The translations under genes and the position numbers were made by a program. A DNA stretch of 64,000 nucleotides from Thalassia testudinum (taxonomy: Eukaryota > Streptophyta > Magnoliopsida > Alismatales > Hydrocharitaceae), in assembly GCA_037157565.1 (NCBI GenBank), contig JAZHRO010000062.1, positions 7,068,001 to 7,132,000 on the forward strand. The letters are read 5' to 3'. Within the stretch, counting starts at the first letter, position 1. Every line of letters begins with the position of its first letter. The notes under the pieces are model-generated. The model was not told the origin of the DNA. It did no database searches and was given only the letters and a program-made list of their open reading frames with translations. Of the stretch, positions 35,080-45,297 are shown in pieces.

Positions 35080-37871
35080 TGTTAAGACCCATGACATCAA
35101 ACATTTTTAAGACGTCTGGGAGTTGGTCCAGACGTCTGGTCAGACATCTGGAATTTAATTTTTGCGGCGTACGATTGCAAGTCTACTCGCATGTGCACGC
35201 AGACTGCAGTCGCCGACCTGTAGGCATCTCCTTCTCTTTTCTCTCTCTCCCCAACGCCTTCAAATACCCTCTCCCCCTTCCCTCTCCCTCACCCACCACT
35301 CCACCGTCTCCTCCTTCTTCTCTAGTGTTGGCGTAAGAGTGAGAGAGCGAGGGCAACAGCTGCTGCCAGGCGTGCGCGGGGAGGAGGAGGTGCAGCGAGA
35401 GGGAGAAGAGGCGGAGCACGTGAGGAAGAGAGAGCGAACTCGCCAGAGCTGCCCAGGGCCGGCCGACGGGTGCGCAGCGGGATCGTGGTGCTGGGGGAAG
35501 TTACCTCGGTGCTGCTGCAACTCAGGCAGCAGGTGGGCGAGCGTGGCGTGGTGCGGCCGTGCACAGCAAGCGGAAGGAGAGGAGGTCCTGATTCTGGGAA
35601 ATTTTCCCAGAATCAGACGTCTGGACCTACATCCAGATGCCACGGGGGACGTCTAGAGTGAGATCCAGATGTCTGAAAGGTACGATATTCTCATCCTTCT
35701 CTTTCTTGCGGACATGGCCATGCAGGCTGTTCCGCCGAAAGCCCTGAGACGTGTCGTGTTGAGAGTGGTTGCGTACGCATGCAGGTTTCATTCGGGAAGG
35801 TGCGAGGACATGCCCTCCTACACAGATCAAACATCTGGGCAAGTCACCAGACGGCGGAGAGCGTCTCCAAATGTCCTGAGGGATAGACAGACATCTGGAA
35901 CTAGGCCCAGACGGTTCAGTGGGATCCTAGACGTCTGAAGAGCAGCGTAGAAGTAAGGTATGACCTGGACCATCTTTTAAGACGTCTGGAAGATGTTCCA
36001 GATGTCTGATTTAGGTCAGAGTTGTCATTTTTGACCCGTTTAGGGTCCGTTCATGGTCCGATTTCCATGTTTAAAATTTCGTTCTTCTCAGAATTTGTTC
36101 CTCTACTTGCTTAAAATACTTGTAGCCTGTTCTAAGTGGTTCCTTGTGTTTGATCCTTGTGTTAGGACCTCGTCCCGTTGTGGCTCTAGGGGTTGGGGAG
36201 GCACGCGAACCTGCCGATCACGCCCCCATTACTCCCAGTTTTGTGGGTAGAGTGGTTTCCCTTGGTTAATTACCAACATTAATTCATCTTTGAGATAAAT
36301 AATAGATCCTAGGGTATGCCATGAATCCTAGGACTGGAAAACTAGATTGAATGATAGATCCTAAGGTATGCCATGAATCCTAGGATTGGAAAACTAGATT
36401 GAATGCTAGATTCTAGGGCATGGCATGAATCCTAGGATTGGAAAACTAGATTGAATGATAGATCCTAGGGTATGCCATGAATCCTAGGAACAGAAACACT
36501 GAAAAAAATGTCGTGAATACATGAATTTCAGTCTTGGAAAAGTAGAAAGAATAATGATAATTGCCTGTGATTGGATAACAACTGCTTGTATATGAATGTA
36601 TATTAAATATTGGAAACACGGGCTATATGAGAATAAAACTGAAATGATGAAACCTAAAATGGCTTGGATAGAGAATATGAGCATGAACCCCATAGGGAAT
36701 TAGGAGTAGAGCTCCTAGAAGATAAACAGAATGGAACTGGGAAAGTGGATGGGGAAGTGTGCTGGCCCTTGAGTACAGAGTACCAAGGAGAGCGACTGTC
36801 CCCCTGTTTAGTGCACAGCGGAGCTAGCCGCCCCAGGGACCCAGGGTTAGGTCTGGCCACTTTGTACCGACTTTTGGCCCTTGCGTACATAGTATCGTGG
36901 AGAGCTACTAGTGTAGGGAGAGCACTAGCCACCCCACGGGCCTTAGGGTTCTGCTAACCGTCCTACACCGACTTGTTAGGCCCACTAGAAAACCAGGGTA
37001 GTCAGGTGAGGGTGCGCGGACTGTGGAGGGGCAAGACCCCTTTTTGGTTACTATGGAGGGGCTAGACCCCTGTTACTGAGAGGGCTCTGCCCTATACTGG
37101 TTCCGTGCTGTGCTTTGGGGCGCACCCGTTAACGGAAACAACTGACCGTGTGCCAGTGCGGGGTAGCAACCTGTGCGCTTATCACGCGTGCCGTAGTCAC
37201 CGTTACGTCTATCAATGACCTTGGGGTGGTTGATTGAGGGTAGGACCACCACGGGGGACTCTCCCAGCTAGGAGAGCACCACGTGCTACTTCTACTTTTC
37301 GGAAAAGACTACAATCAAGATCGTTCCCACGAGGAACATTCGAGATTAAGAGAAAGACCTGAGCAATAAACCAAGAAAGAGTAAAATAAAGAAAGAAATT
37401 AAAACAACAGCTACTTGTTACCTTACTGTTTTCTTAGCTAGCTGGTTGCCACTATACTCAGCGTTTCGCTGATGTGTCCCCCTTTATCACCTTTTCAAGA
37501 CCAGGTGTTGAGTAGCCAGAGCCTGCGGCTGCGGAGGGTGCTGGGCCTAGTAGAGCCCAGTAGTTCTACTTGTGTTGTACATGGTATATCATTTTTCTGT
37601 TGTAGTGAGTATATTCTGTTACACTTGTACTCTTTTATTGTAAGCATCATAATTATGTACCTGTTTAAATTCTCTACTGTTGTGGTGGTGTGTACTGCAG
37701 TAGTTCTTTTCTTTATTGCTGTACTTTTTCTACTATTAGTTGAATGCATGATGAATGTGGTTTATTTTACTGTTCTTTTGGTTATTTTCTCGTTGGACGA
37801 CTGGGTCTCGGGATCAGTTGAGTCGGTCCGATTCTCGTGTCTCGTAGGGATTCGGGAATCGAGTCGTAACA
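35080..37871 (+). repeat. 3' LTR of the chromovirus
   Basis: The LTR is 2792 bp, from TGTTAAGACCC to GTCGTAACA, and very similar to the 5' copy. It carries perfect CAGACGTCTG palindromes at 35129-35138 and 35613-35622. It joins directly to the second target copy CAGTC. Confidence 0.9.
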
Positions 37872-37876
37872 CAGTC

Positions 37877-39018
37877 CCAGGCTGTGTGGGGAACTCTCGT
37901 AAACATCTCTAGGTGAGCAATTGAAGCCAAGAGCCATCACAACTGCTGCAATCGAACGAAGACACTCGGTTGCAGGCGCGTGTGAAAGAGGGTGGGAAGC
38001 TAATCCCACCTCGGAAACATCTAGCGTGCCGCACCCACATAAAAGGAATTTCTGCATAAGGCTATTCGCCTCAAACTCACAGGGTGAGGTCCCCTCTCAC
38101 CTGACCCGATGCCTCGTCCACGATCACACCTCGTGGACCTGGTGACTCGACTAGACTGCACACCTTGCCCACCACCTCACACCGGTGGGCCTGGTCCCAG
38201 GCATGTATCCAACCCGTTTACCCGAGAAGTGGCTCTGGGAGAGCGAACCTAAGAGAGAAAGGAGAGAAAAGAGCTCGTGCAGGTAGGGGTAGGTTTCGCT
38301 TTGCAGGCCGAAGAAAAGAAGAAGGAGAAGGCGAAGGAGGAAACCGAAGTCAGAAGCTAAGGAAGGAGAAGGGCTGCAGTAGAGAGAAGAAGGAGAAGGC
38401 TAAGGCAGAAGGAGCTGAAGAAAAGAGCAAGGAAGGTAGAGAAAGGAAGAAAAGAGAAGGAAGGAACTGAAGGAAGAAGGAGCTAAGGCAGCTGAGAGAG
38501 AGAAGAAGGCAGAGGAAGAGAAAAGCTAAGGCAAGGAAGCTGAAGCCAAAATTAGAAGAGGAAGAAAGAGAAGCCAAAGAAGAATAAGGAAGGTGTTGCC
38601 TGAGAATAGAGAAGAAGGAAGAGAAAGAAGAAGATTGAAGACAAAGGCAGAAATAGAGAAAGAAGAACAGGAGAAGAAGCAGAAGAAAGAAGAAAGATCA
38701 AGTGCTGTAGCATCATCATTTTAAGGCGTCTGATTCGCAAATCAGACATCCAATTTCAATTTTGTACTTTATTCACATACATTGGTTCCTTTGGTGCCTT
38801 ACATTTATTCCTATCTTTTTGCACTATAATATTGATCTTATTGCATATTATATTCTTTCAAATTCTCAAGTTGTGATCTTGATTTCTAAACCCTAATTTG
38901 CTCCCTGTGTTCGACCTTAGACTTTAAAATTCGAGTAATAAATTGTATTCGTTTTGAATGCTTTTTCGACTGTAGTACAACGTGACCTTTTTAAAGCCCG
39001 ATCAAGCACTCCTTAACA
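37877..39018 (+). repeat. 3' LTR of element 1, right part
   Basis: It continues the LTR cut at 27360, including the purine-rich tract (about 38230-38700) and the end CCTTAACA. Joined lengths give 2808 bp against 2820 bp for the 5' LTR. Confidence 0.9.
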
Positions 39019-39023
39019 CATGT

Positions 39024-39654
39024 GTAGCAAGATTATTTGGATTCAAGTTGGTGTCGCTAAGAACTTTTTTTTGAGAGAGTACCTCAAAGAAAAAGTTATC
39101 ACAAAAAAAAATCTAAAAACAAAGAAAATTCCAGAAATATAATAAGCGAATGGAAGTGACACGCTTTTAGGATTCGGGTAGAAATCAAGTACCTTAAGCT
39201 TGCCTCCATGAGTTCGACCTTAGGCCTAAAACTGACAATCTTAAAATTTACTTTAGTCCAAGTTAATACATCAAAAAAACTTATGTAGGATCGCTTGTAG
39301 TAATACACTTCCACTACATTAATTACAATGCTAATTTCACCTAATTAAATAACACTATGATTTATTAAACATAAGTTTTGTATCACACATAGTTGGACAG
39401 TGTTCCAAGAGTGCAGCTAAAAGGGGGAAACCCTTAACCTCGTGATCTTGAGATGCCAGTTCGGAACACGCTTCGACAACCTCGGAGTGCCTTGGACTCT
39501 GTCATCTGTATGATATACGACATGATATATCATCACTTGATCTCGTACCACATGCACTCACATGTCACCAATGCACACTTTCGTACACTCACCCATGCAC
39601 CCACCTATACTCATATGCCCATGGGCCCCTCATTTATGCATACATATGTAAGTA
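39024..39654. other. Unassigned AT-rich DNA
   Basis: No gene or element is recognised. This is the DNA to the right of the element 1 insertion. Confidence 0.4.
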
Positions 39655-39759
39655 TGTAACATAACACTGTTATGAACTTTAGGGGTTTAACTGTAATTAA
39701 CCCACCTCTAACTTAGGATGGACCCGTACTATAACTCATCTCATATAGACTTAACAATG

Positions 39760-40345
39760 ATTGGGTACCAGTACTGGTAGACCAATACCAGTATCACATA
39801 TACTGAGTACCGGTACTGGTATCCCCAAGTTACAGATATGAGTTATATATCCAAACGAGTACCAGTACTAATGCCAAATATCGGTACTCATAGGTTCCAG
39901 TTTAGAACTCATGTCCAAATGAGTACTTGTCCAGTACTCATTATCTACTGGTACTTGTAATAAGTACTAGTACTCATAGAGTATTAGTATCACTCCAACA
40001 ATAGACTGATCTCAACGAGTACCAGAACTTGTTGAGTACTGAATACTTTTCCTGTAGTTAACCAGTACTAGTACTAGTGATCAGTATCGGTACTTGTAAG
40101 GTACAAGTCCTAGTCACTTCAAGCCCAGAACCAGATTTGGGACTCGTGTACTGGTACTCATGACTAGTATCGGTATGCGCAAGTCTCAGATTTTGGGTTT
40201 AAGACCTAGAGCTAAATCTGTAGCTGGCATGTATCTATACTCATGATCTGTACCAGTACTAGTAACCTACTGTTCACTTTAGGGTCCAAAACTGTATAGT
40301 GCATGTTCCGGTACTCATCATGAGTATCGGTACTTGCGATAGTTA
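39760..40345. repeat. GTAC-centred palindrome array in LTR E
   Basis: Units such as TACCAGTACTGGTA (perfect palindrome at 39766-39779), AGTACCGGTACT and ACTAGTACTAGT recur more than fifteen times at irregular spacing. It is a third palindrome family, again within an LTR. Confidence 0.8.
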
Positions 40346-40757
40346 CAAAATGGATTATGAATTTTTTTAGAATACAAAGGGTCTTATCTCAACATCAACA
40401 CAAACTAAGCAATCTATGAACAAATAACATGCAGAAGCATATATATGCAAACACGGTTCTTATAGAACAAAACTCAAATATGCATCATCAATCTGTTCAT
40501 ATCTAGTATAAGTTTATAGAGTATAAAAGATTTACCTGTGTTCATATTGCAAACAAAGGATGAGGCAGTGAGTTGGATACTTCCAAGAGTATTCTCACCT
40601 TCTCAACAGATCGAGAGTATTCAGGAGAAGTCTCTTCTCCTGTTGCAGCAATTGCCCTTTCTTTCTTCTCTTTTTCTTAGAGCTTGATGGGGAAGGCTAA
40701 GAAAATGAGGTGAGAAACCCTTAGGGACCCAACCTCTCCAAATTAGTAATTAGACAA

Positions 40758-42982
40758 AACTAATTACTATCAACAATTTATAATTCCTCCCATCGAGGAA
40801 TTGTTAATTGTAACAATGTCACTGCACATGTGTAATCTAAACCACACTAAAACCTTTTGCATTTAGCCCATATAAAACTAATAACCTTATTTTGATCACT
40901 TTAAGTTATGGGCTTAAGATGGTAGTCACAATACTTATTGTTATTTGATTATATCTATATACATATTTACATATACAAGTCCATACATTAGATTTTAAAT
41001 CAACAAACTAGTTACTATTAACAATTTACAATTTCACCCATCGAGAAATTATTCATTGCAACAGGGTCACTGCACATGTGTAATCTAAACTGTAGGTTCT
41101 GACAAAGGGGGGTGAGATTGAGCACGATAAACAAATTATCAAAAATCACAAATAAGTAATCTCACAAATGCCACAATAGATTTTTATGTGGAAACCCAAA
41201 CTTAGGTAAAAACCACCACTTAAACATCTCAGTTTAGGATTTCCCGATCGACCTAATCGATCAAATCCACTATTCGAACTAATTAAACAAGGGCAGTTCA
41301 ACCTCTTACAAACACACTACTTTACAGTCAAGGGTAGTGTACCTCAAACCCTCCTCTCCACGAGGAGTATTTTGTCTTGCGAAGGAGACGGGAATTCGCA
41401 AAACGAATACCCAACCAAAATAGAAGGAAAACCAAATACCTATAGAGCCACAAAGTAAATATAAGGCTATGCTACTATAGGTAAGAAATCTTCCGTTAAT
41501 AGGAGTGTGTAGGGGTGATTGCGTAGAGTAATTGTGCTCTTGATTGGAAGCTTTGAGAGTAAGAGTGCTTCTTCTTTGATCTTTCTCTTCTTGGACACAA
41601 GAGGTATGGAAGTAGTTTCTCAAGGTGTTTATGGCCAAGGAAGGGTGCTTGTCTATTTATAGAGGTGCCTAGAAGACTTTAGAAGGCTTTGGAAGCCTCT
41701 TGTAGTAACAATGCTCAGGAGAGTGGTCCAAAATCCCACCGAAATCAGGGTTAGCAAAGAGTTTAACAGGGTTATCCAATGTCTGTGATTATGGTCAGAC
41801 ATCAAGGTCATCATCTGATCTTAAGGTCGGGCATCTGATCTAGAAGGGTTGATGATCCTGGACTGGGTTAGATCTAGACAGACGTCTAAGAAGTTATTTT
41901 AAGACATCTAGGAAGATTATTAGACGTATAATTCTAGGCAGGTTCGATTCCTAGAATTGGACCAGATCGAAATAGGGTTCTAATATTTATAGCTCAGACG
42001 ATAGGTCAAATGTCTGTCAAAGTCTCTGGTCGTCTGGAAAGAGAATTCTCTGCTGGAATGGATTTCCCAAGAGGCTAACGGCTATAATCATCTGACAAAA
42101 GTATATTTGGGTTAGATTTAGGCTAATGTCTCTTTATCAGATGTCTAGAAGAATCTATGAACGTCTGGAAAGTAATATCAATGAGATAATTAGATAATCC
42201 TCGAACATATTGTTTAACAGACCAACGGTCCTATAATTAGACATCTGGCAAGGTCATCAAATATCATATAAGACTTATGGACTATGGACTGGTTGTTTGA
42301 TAGTAATGGTCAGAGAATAGTAAGACTTAGCCTAAGTGTTTGGGCGTCTGTACAAACTATCAGACATGTTAAAGTCCATTATCAGACATCTAATGATCAG
42401 GTAAGACGTTTGACAGGGTTGTCCGATTTCTATAATGATTTTTTGATTCTATTATAGGGTTTTCCTAAGTGTTGTAGTGATGTATAAGTGTTCCTAGGAC
42501 TAAGGTATCTTACTTTGGGATCTTTACATGAATCTAAGGAAATAAAAGAACAAAGAACAAAATGATAATTACAATTACAAAAATTATGAAGGAAGATTTC
42601 TATTCTATTCTTCTTCACGCTTTTGCTCCACGCAAAGCTCCATCTTCTCTTTTCCTCCATCAAGCTCCTCCAATCTGCCATGGATGTGAGCTTGAGCTCC
42701 TTCACACTTGAATCCATTTGCATTTCTCCTGAAAGCTTAAACTCAAATGCAAATGTTAAATACCAAGTGTTTTGTTATCATCAAAATCAACGATCATGGT
42801 GCCCTTGCACCAATTAAACCACACTAAAACCTTTTGTATTTAGCCCATATAAAACCAATAACCTTATTTTGATCACTTTAAGTTATGGCCTTAAGATGAT
42901 AGTCATAATACTTATTTTTATTTGATTATATCTATATACATATTTACATATACAAGTCCATACATTGGATTTTAATCCAACA
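40758..42982. repeat. 248-bp tandem duplication in LTR E
   Basis: Copy one is 40758-41005, from AACTAATTACTATCAAC to AAATCAACA. Copy two is 41006-42982 and also measures 248 bp once LTR C and one TAAAC are removed. The copies differ by scattered substitutions. Confidence 0.8.
41091..42814 (-). mobile_element. Solo copia-like LTR C
   Basis: The LTR is 1724 bp, from TGTAGGTTCTGAC to TTGCACCAAT, with a perfect duplication TAAAC (41086-41090 and 42815-42819). It is homologous to A and B and has a TATA box at 41654-41661 (complement). Its CAGACGTCTG-like motifs are mostly decayed to forms such as CAGACATC, which fits loss of the central CG by deamination. Confidence 0.85.
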
Positions 42983-42994
42983 ATCTCCCACTTG

Positions 42995-45292
42995 GACTGT
43001 ATATGTAACATGTTAATCGAATATAAAACTAAATTTGAGCTCAACTTTGCTGTCATGTCTTTACTGCATATCTATAAACAATCTGATCTACCAATTACAC
43101 TAGTAATAGAGCCAAAGCAGCTTTCGCTATATCCCAGTAACTAACCAACAATGATCACATACACTAATGCAAAAAGTAACCAAAAATGTGTGGATGTGTA
43201 GCACGGAAATTACATGCTAATGTGATCAACACATGCCTATTCCCAACTGGTCCTCTGAATAGATATCACTTCCAAAAAACCAAAACCAAATTGCTTCTCA
43301 GAATGGACAATCAACTGAAAACTTTAATTTTTGTTTATTTCAATAGAAATGAAGCTTTACACAACTTTATACATAACCAAATAACTGAATAATTGAAAAA
43401 ATTGAATTGCTAAAGTTGTCTATTACAAATGAGCACTATAAAATTTACAAATACAACCTTCCATTCATATACATGCATACGTGTACAACCCCCCAAAATA
43501 TGTGTATACATGTATATAACAAGTATACAATCCCATGTAATTTGAACATGTGTGTGTGTGTATGTGTGTGTATATATATATATATACCCCTACAAATAAT
43601 ACAAGCATCTAAACTCTTCATTCATATTTTTAAACACATGTTCATAGATAAGGGTTGAGGGGGAGAGAGAGAAGACTACATAGGGGGGCGGAATGAGTGG
43701 CACTCATTTTAAGGGGCGTTGGGGGGACTAGGGTTAGGGCTTTGGGCAATGTGCCCTCCTTTTTTGTGAAAACAAAAATAGATGAAAACCCATGTATCCC
43801 CTATTTTCGTGTCCCAAAGGCTTCGATTTTCATGCAACGGAGTCTATTGTGCTTGTCTTCTTAAGGGGAACATTGACATGATCTAAGATATTAGGTATGG
43901 GTATCGATTTCTATTTCAAAAATTTTAGTCTAAAACATAGTTAACTTATGCTAAGACATCGCAAAATGCAAAATAACATGGACTCTAACAAGGGGCTATC
44001 GACCTTTGATTTGCATGAAATCGATGTTGTTGGTTTTCAATTTTCACAGGGATTTAAAAAATGATTTTCAACTATGGAACGAATGTAGGTTTCAAAACGT
44101 GAGGGTGTTTATGCACAATACAAAGTGCTTAGAAGGTTTTCTTGCAAATGTTGGCCATGATGCTTTGATTTAAGTGAAATGAAAAGTACTGGATTTCATG
44201 TGACGAGGGAAATCTAAGTCGAGTGAGAAAATCCATGTTCGGGGTATCACAATGTCAAAATATGTAAGAAGAATAACATAAGGGCCTTTGTTGTGTGATG
44301 CCTTTCTAAGTTAACTAATTGGAGAGTTGTGAAGCATCACTTTCTTGACATCAAGAATGATTATGCACTCCTCTTCAAGAATAAATTCTTTAGAGCTTTA
44401 TGGTGCATATTTAGAGCTCTTCTTGTTGGTCTTTCAGTCATCATCATTGCTTAAATCAAGAAAGCTACACTAAATCTTTGTTGGTTATACTGATTATTTC
44501 TTTAGCACATTCCATATAGAAGAAAACCTTTGAAGATACTCCCTTCCACAAAACCAAACAACCAATCCAATAAGAAGGGAACTTAGTGCCAAGATTGAAC
44601 ACTTAGGAAGCAAGACCATAAAATTTACTCCATTATGTAGATGAGAAGTGTGTGTAGGGAGGATATACTCTCTAAATCAACAACATAAATAGAGAATCAA
44701 GCATATGGTCTTTACAAGTACTTTTAAGTTGTACCCCTCTAAATTTTTAAACTTATCATGGCATAAGTCATGTATTCCTTGTAGGAGAGGTATAGCTAGA
44801 TCTTTGAATCCTAATTGCCATGGTTCCTAGTATTGTAAAGAATGATTGTGAGGAATGATCATTTTAGAACTAGAACAATCATTTGATTCATCTTCTTCTC
44901 ACTTGGATGTCCTACCCTGAAAAAAAAAATCATACAAAGACTTGTAGAAAGCATGCATGGGTTTTTTCCTATAAGACATTTGATGAGAGAATAGTATGTG
45001 AGGCACATGATTGTGAGAAGGACCACTTCCTTAAGTTTCCAAGAAGTTCGATGAGCTACAAGAAACAATAAAGGAAAGTTTATGCATCTTAATGTCTTTA
45101 AGAAATTAAACACGATATCATATGGACGATTGCTCCACAACAAACTCAATAGGGTTTTAATAATGAGTAATCATGGATAATATTTAACTCACACCAATTT
45201 TTCTCCTCAAATAGAGTAAAAGTTTTTTAATTATGATTATTGATAAAGGATGAGACTTTGGCTACAAGAATGTACCTCTCATATCACCAAAA
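42995..45292. other. Unassigned DNA right of LTR E
   Basis: By the polypurine tract this should be the interior of the copia-like element, but I recognise no reverse transcriptase, RNase H or integrase motif on either strand. A TG/TA microsatellite lies at 43549-43586. The longest frames (for example 44859-45149 minus) have no familiar motif and I do not call them genes. The interior may be decayed, or replaced by other DNA after about 43.7 kb. Confidence 0.4.
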
Positions 45293-45297
45293 TTGTA

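Larger units (their letters stand above)
27361..37871 (+). mobile_element. Chromovirus of Tekay/Del type nested in the element 1 3' LTR
   Basis: This complete 10.5-kb element is flanked by TAGTC (27356-27360) and CAGTC (37872-37876), a 5-bp target duplication with one C-to-T change. Order: 5' LTR, initiator-Met-type primer site, gag with zinc knuckle, protease, reverse transcriptase, RNase H, integrase, chromodomain-like tail and 3' LTR. Long LTRs of 2.8 kb with a compact 4.9-kb interior and the RKYIVDPSHVL tail are usual for the Tekay/Del lineage. Frameshifts and stops make it inactive. It must be younger than element 1, whose LTR it cuts. Confidence 0.88.
14555..39018 (+). mobile_element. 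Element 1: complete Athila-type Ty3/gypsy retrotransposon, interrupted
   Basis: It is flanked by the perfect target duplication CATGT (14550-14554 and 39019-39023). Order: 5' LTR 14555-17374, primer site 17378-17395, leader, gag, protease, reverse transcriptase, RNase H, integrase, a 1.6-kb non-coding spacer, G-rich tract 25684-25692, and a 3' LTR from 25695 ending at 39018. The 3' LTR is split by the chromovirus at 27361-37871. Without that insert and one duplication copy, element 1 measures 13,948 bp, close to the 13,773 bp of element 2. All coding domains carry stops or frameshifts. The domain order with integrase last, the DLGAS protease and the TRSGK gag end place it in the Athila branch. 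Confidence 0.9.
39655..42982 (-). mobile_element. LTR E: copia-like LTR split by solo LTR C
   Basis: On the minus strand the LTR begins TGTTGGATTAAAATCC at 42982, preceded by CAAGTGGGAGAT (complement of 42983-42994), a typical copia polypurine tract. It is therefore a 3' LTR, with its interior to the right. The left edge TGTAACATAAC at 39655 is a guess. It holds GTAC-centred palindromes and a 248-bp tandem duplication next to the polypurine tract. Solo LTR C lies in the second duplication copy. Confidence 0.6.

Noticed and set aside
44859..45149. 96-codon minus-strand frame as a copia polymerase fragment
   Set aside because: I looked for integrase, reverse transcriptase and RNase H motifs in all frames here and found none that hold.
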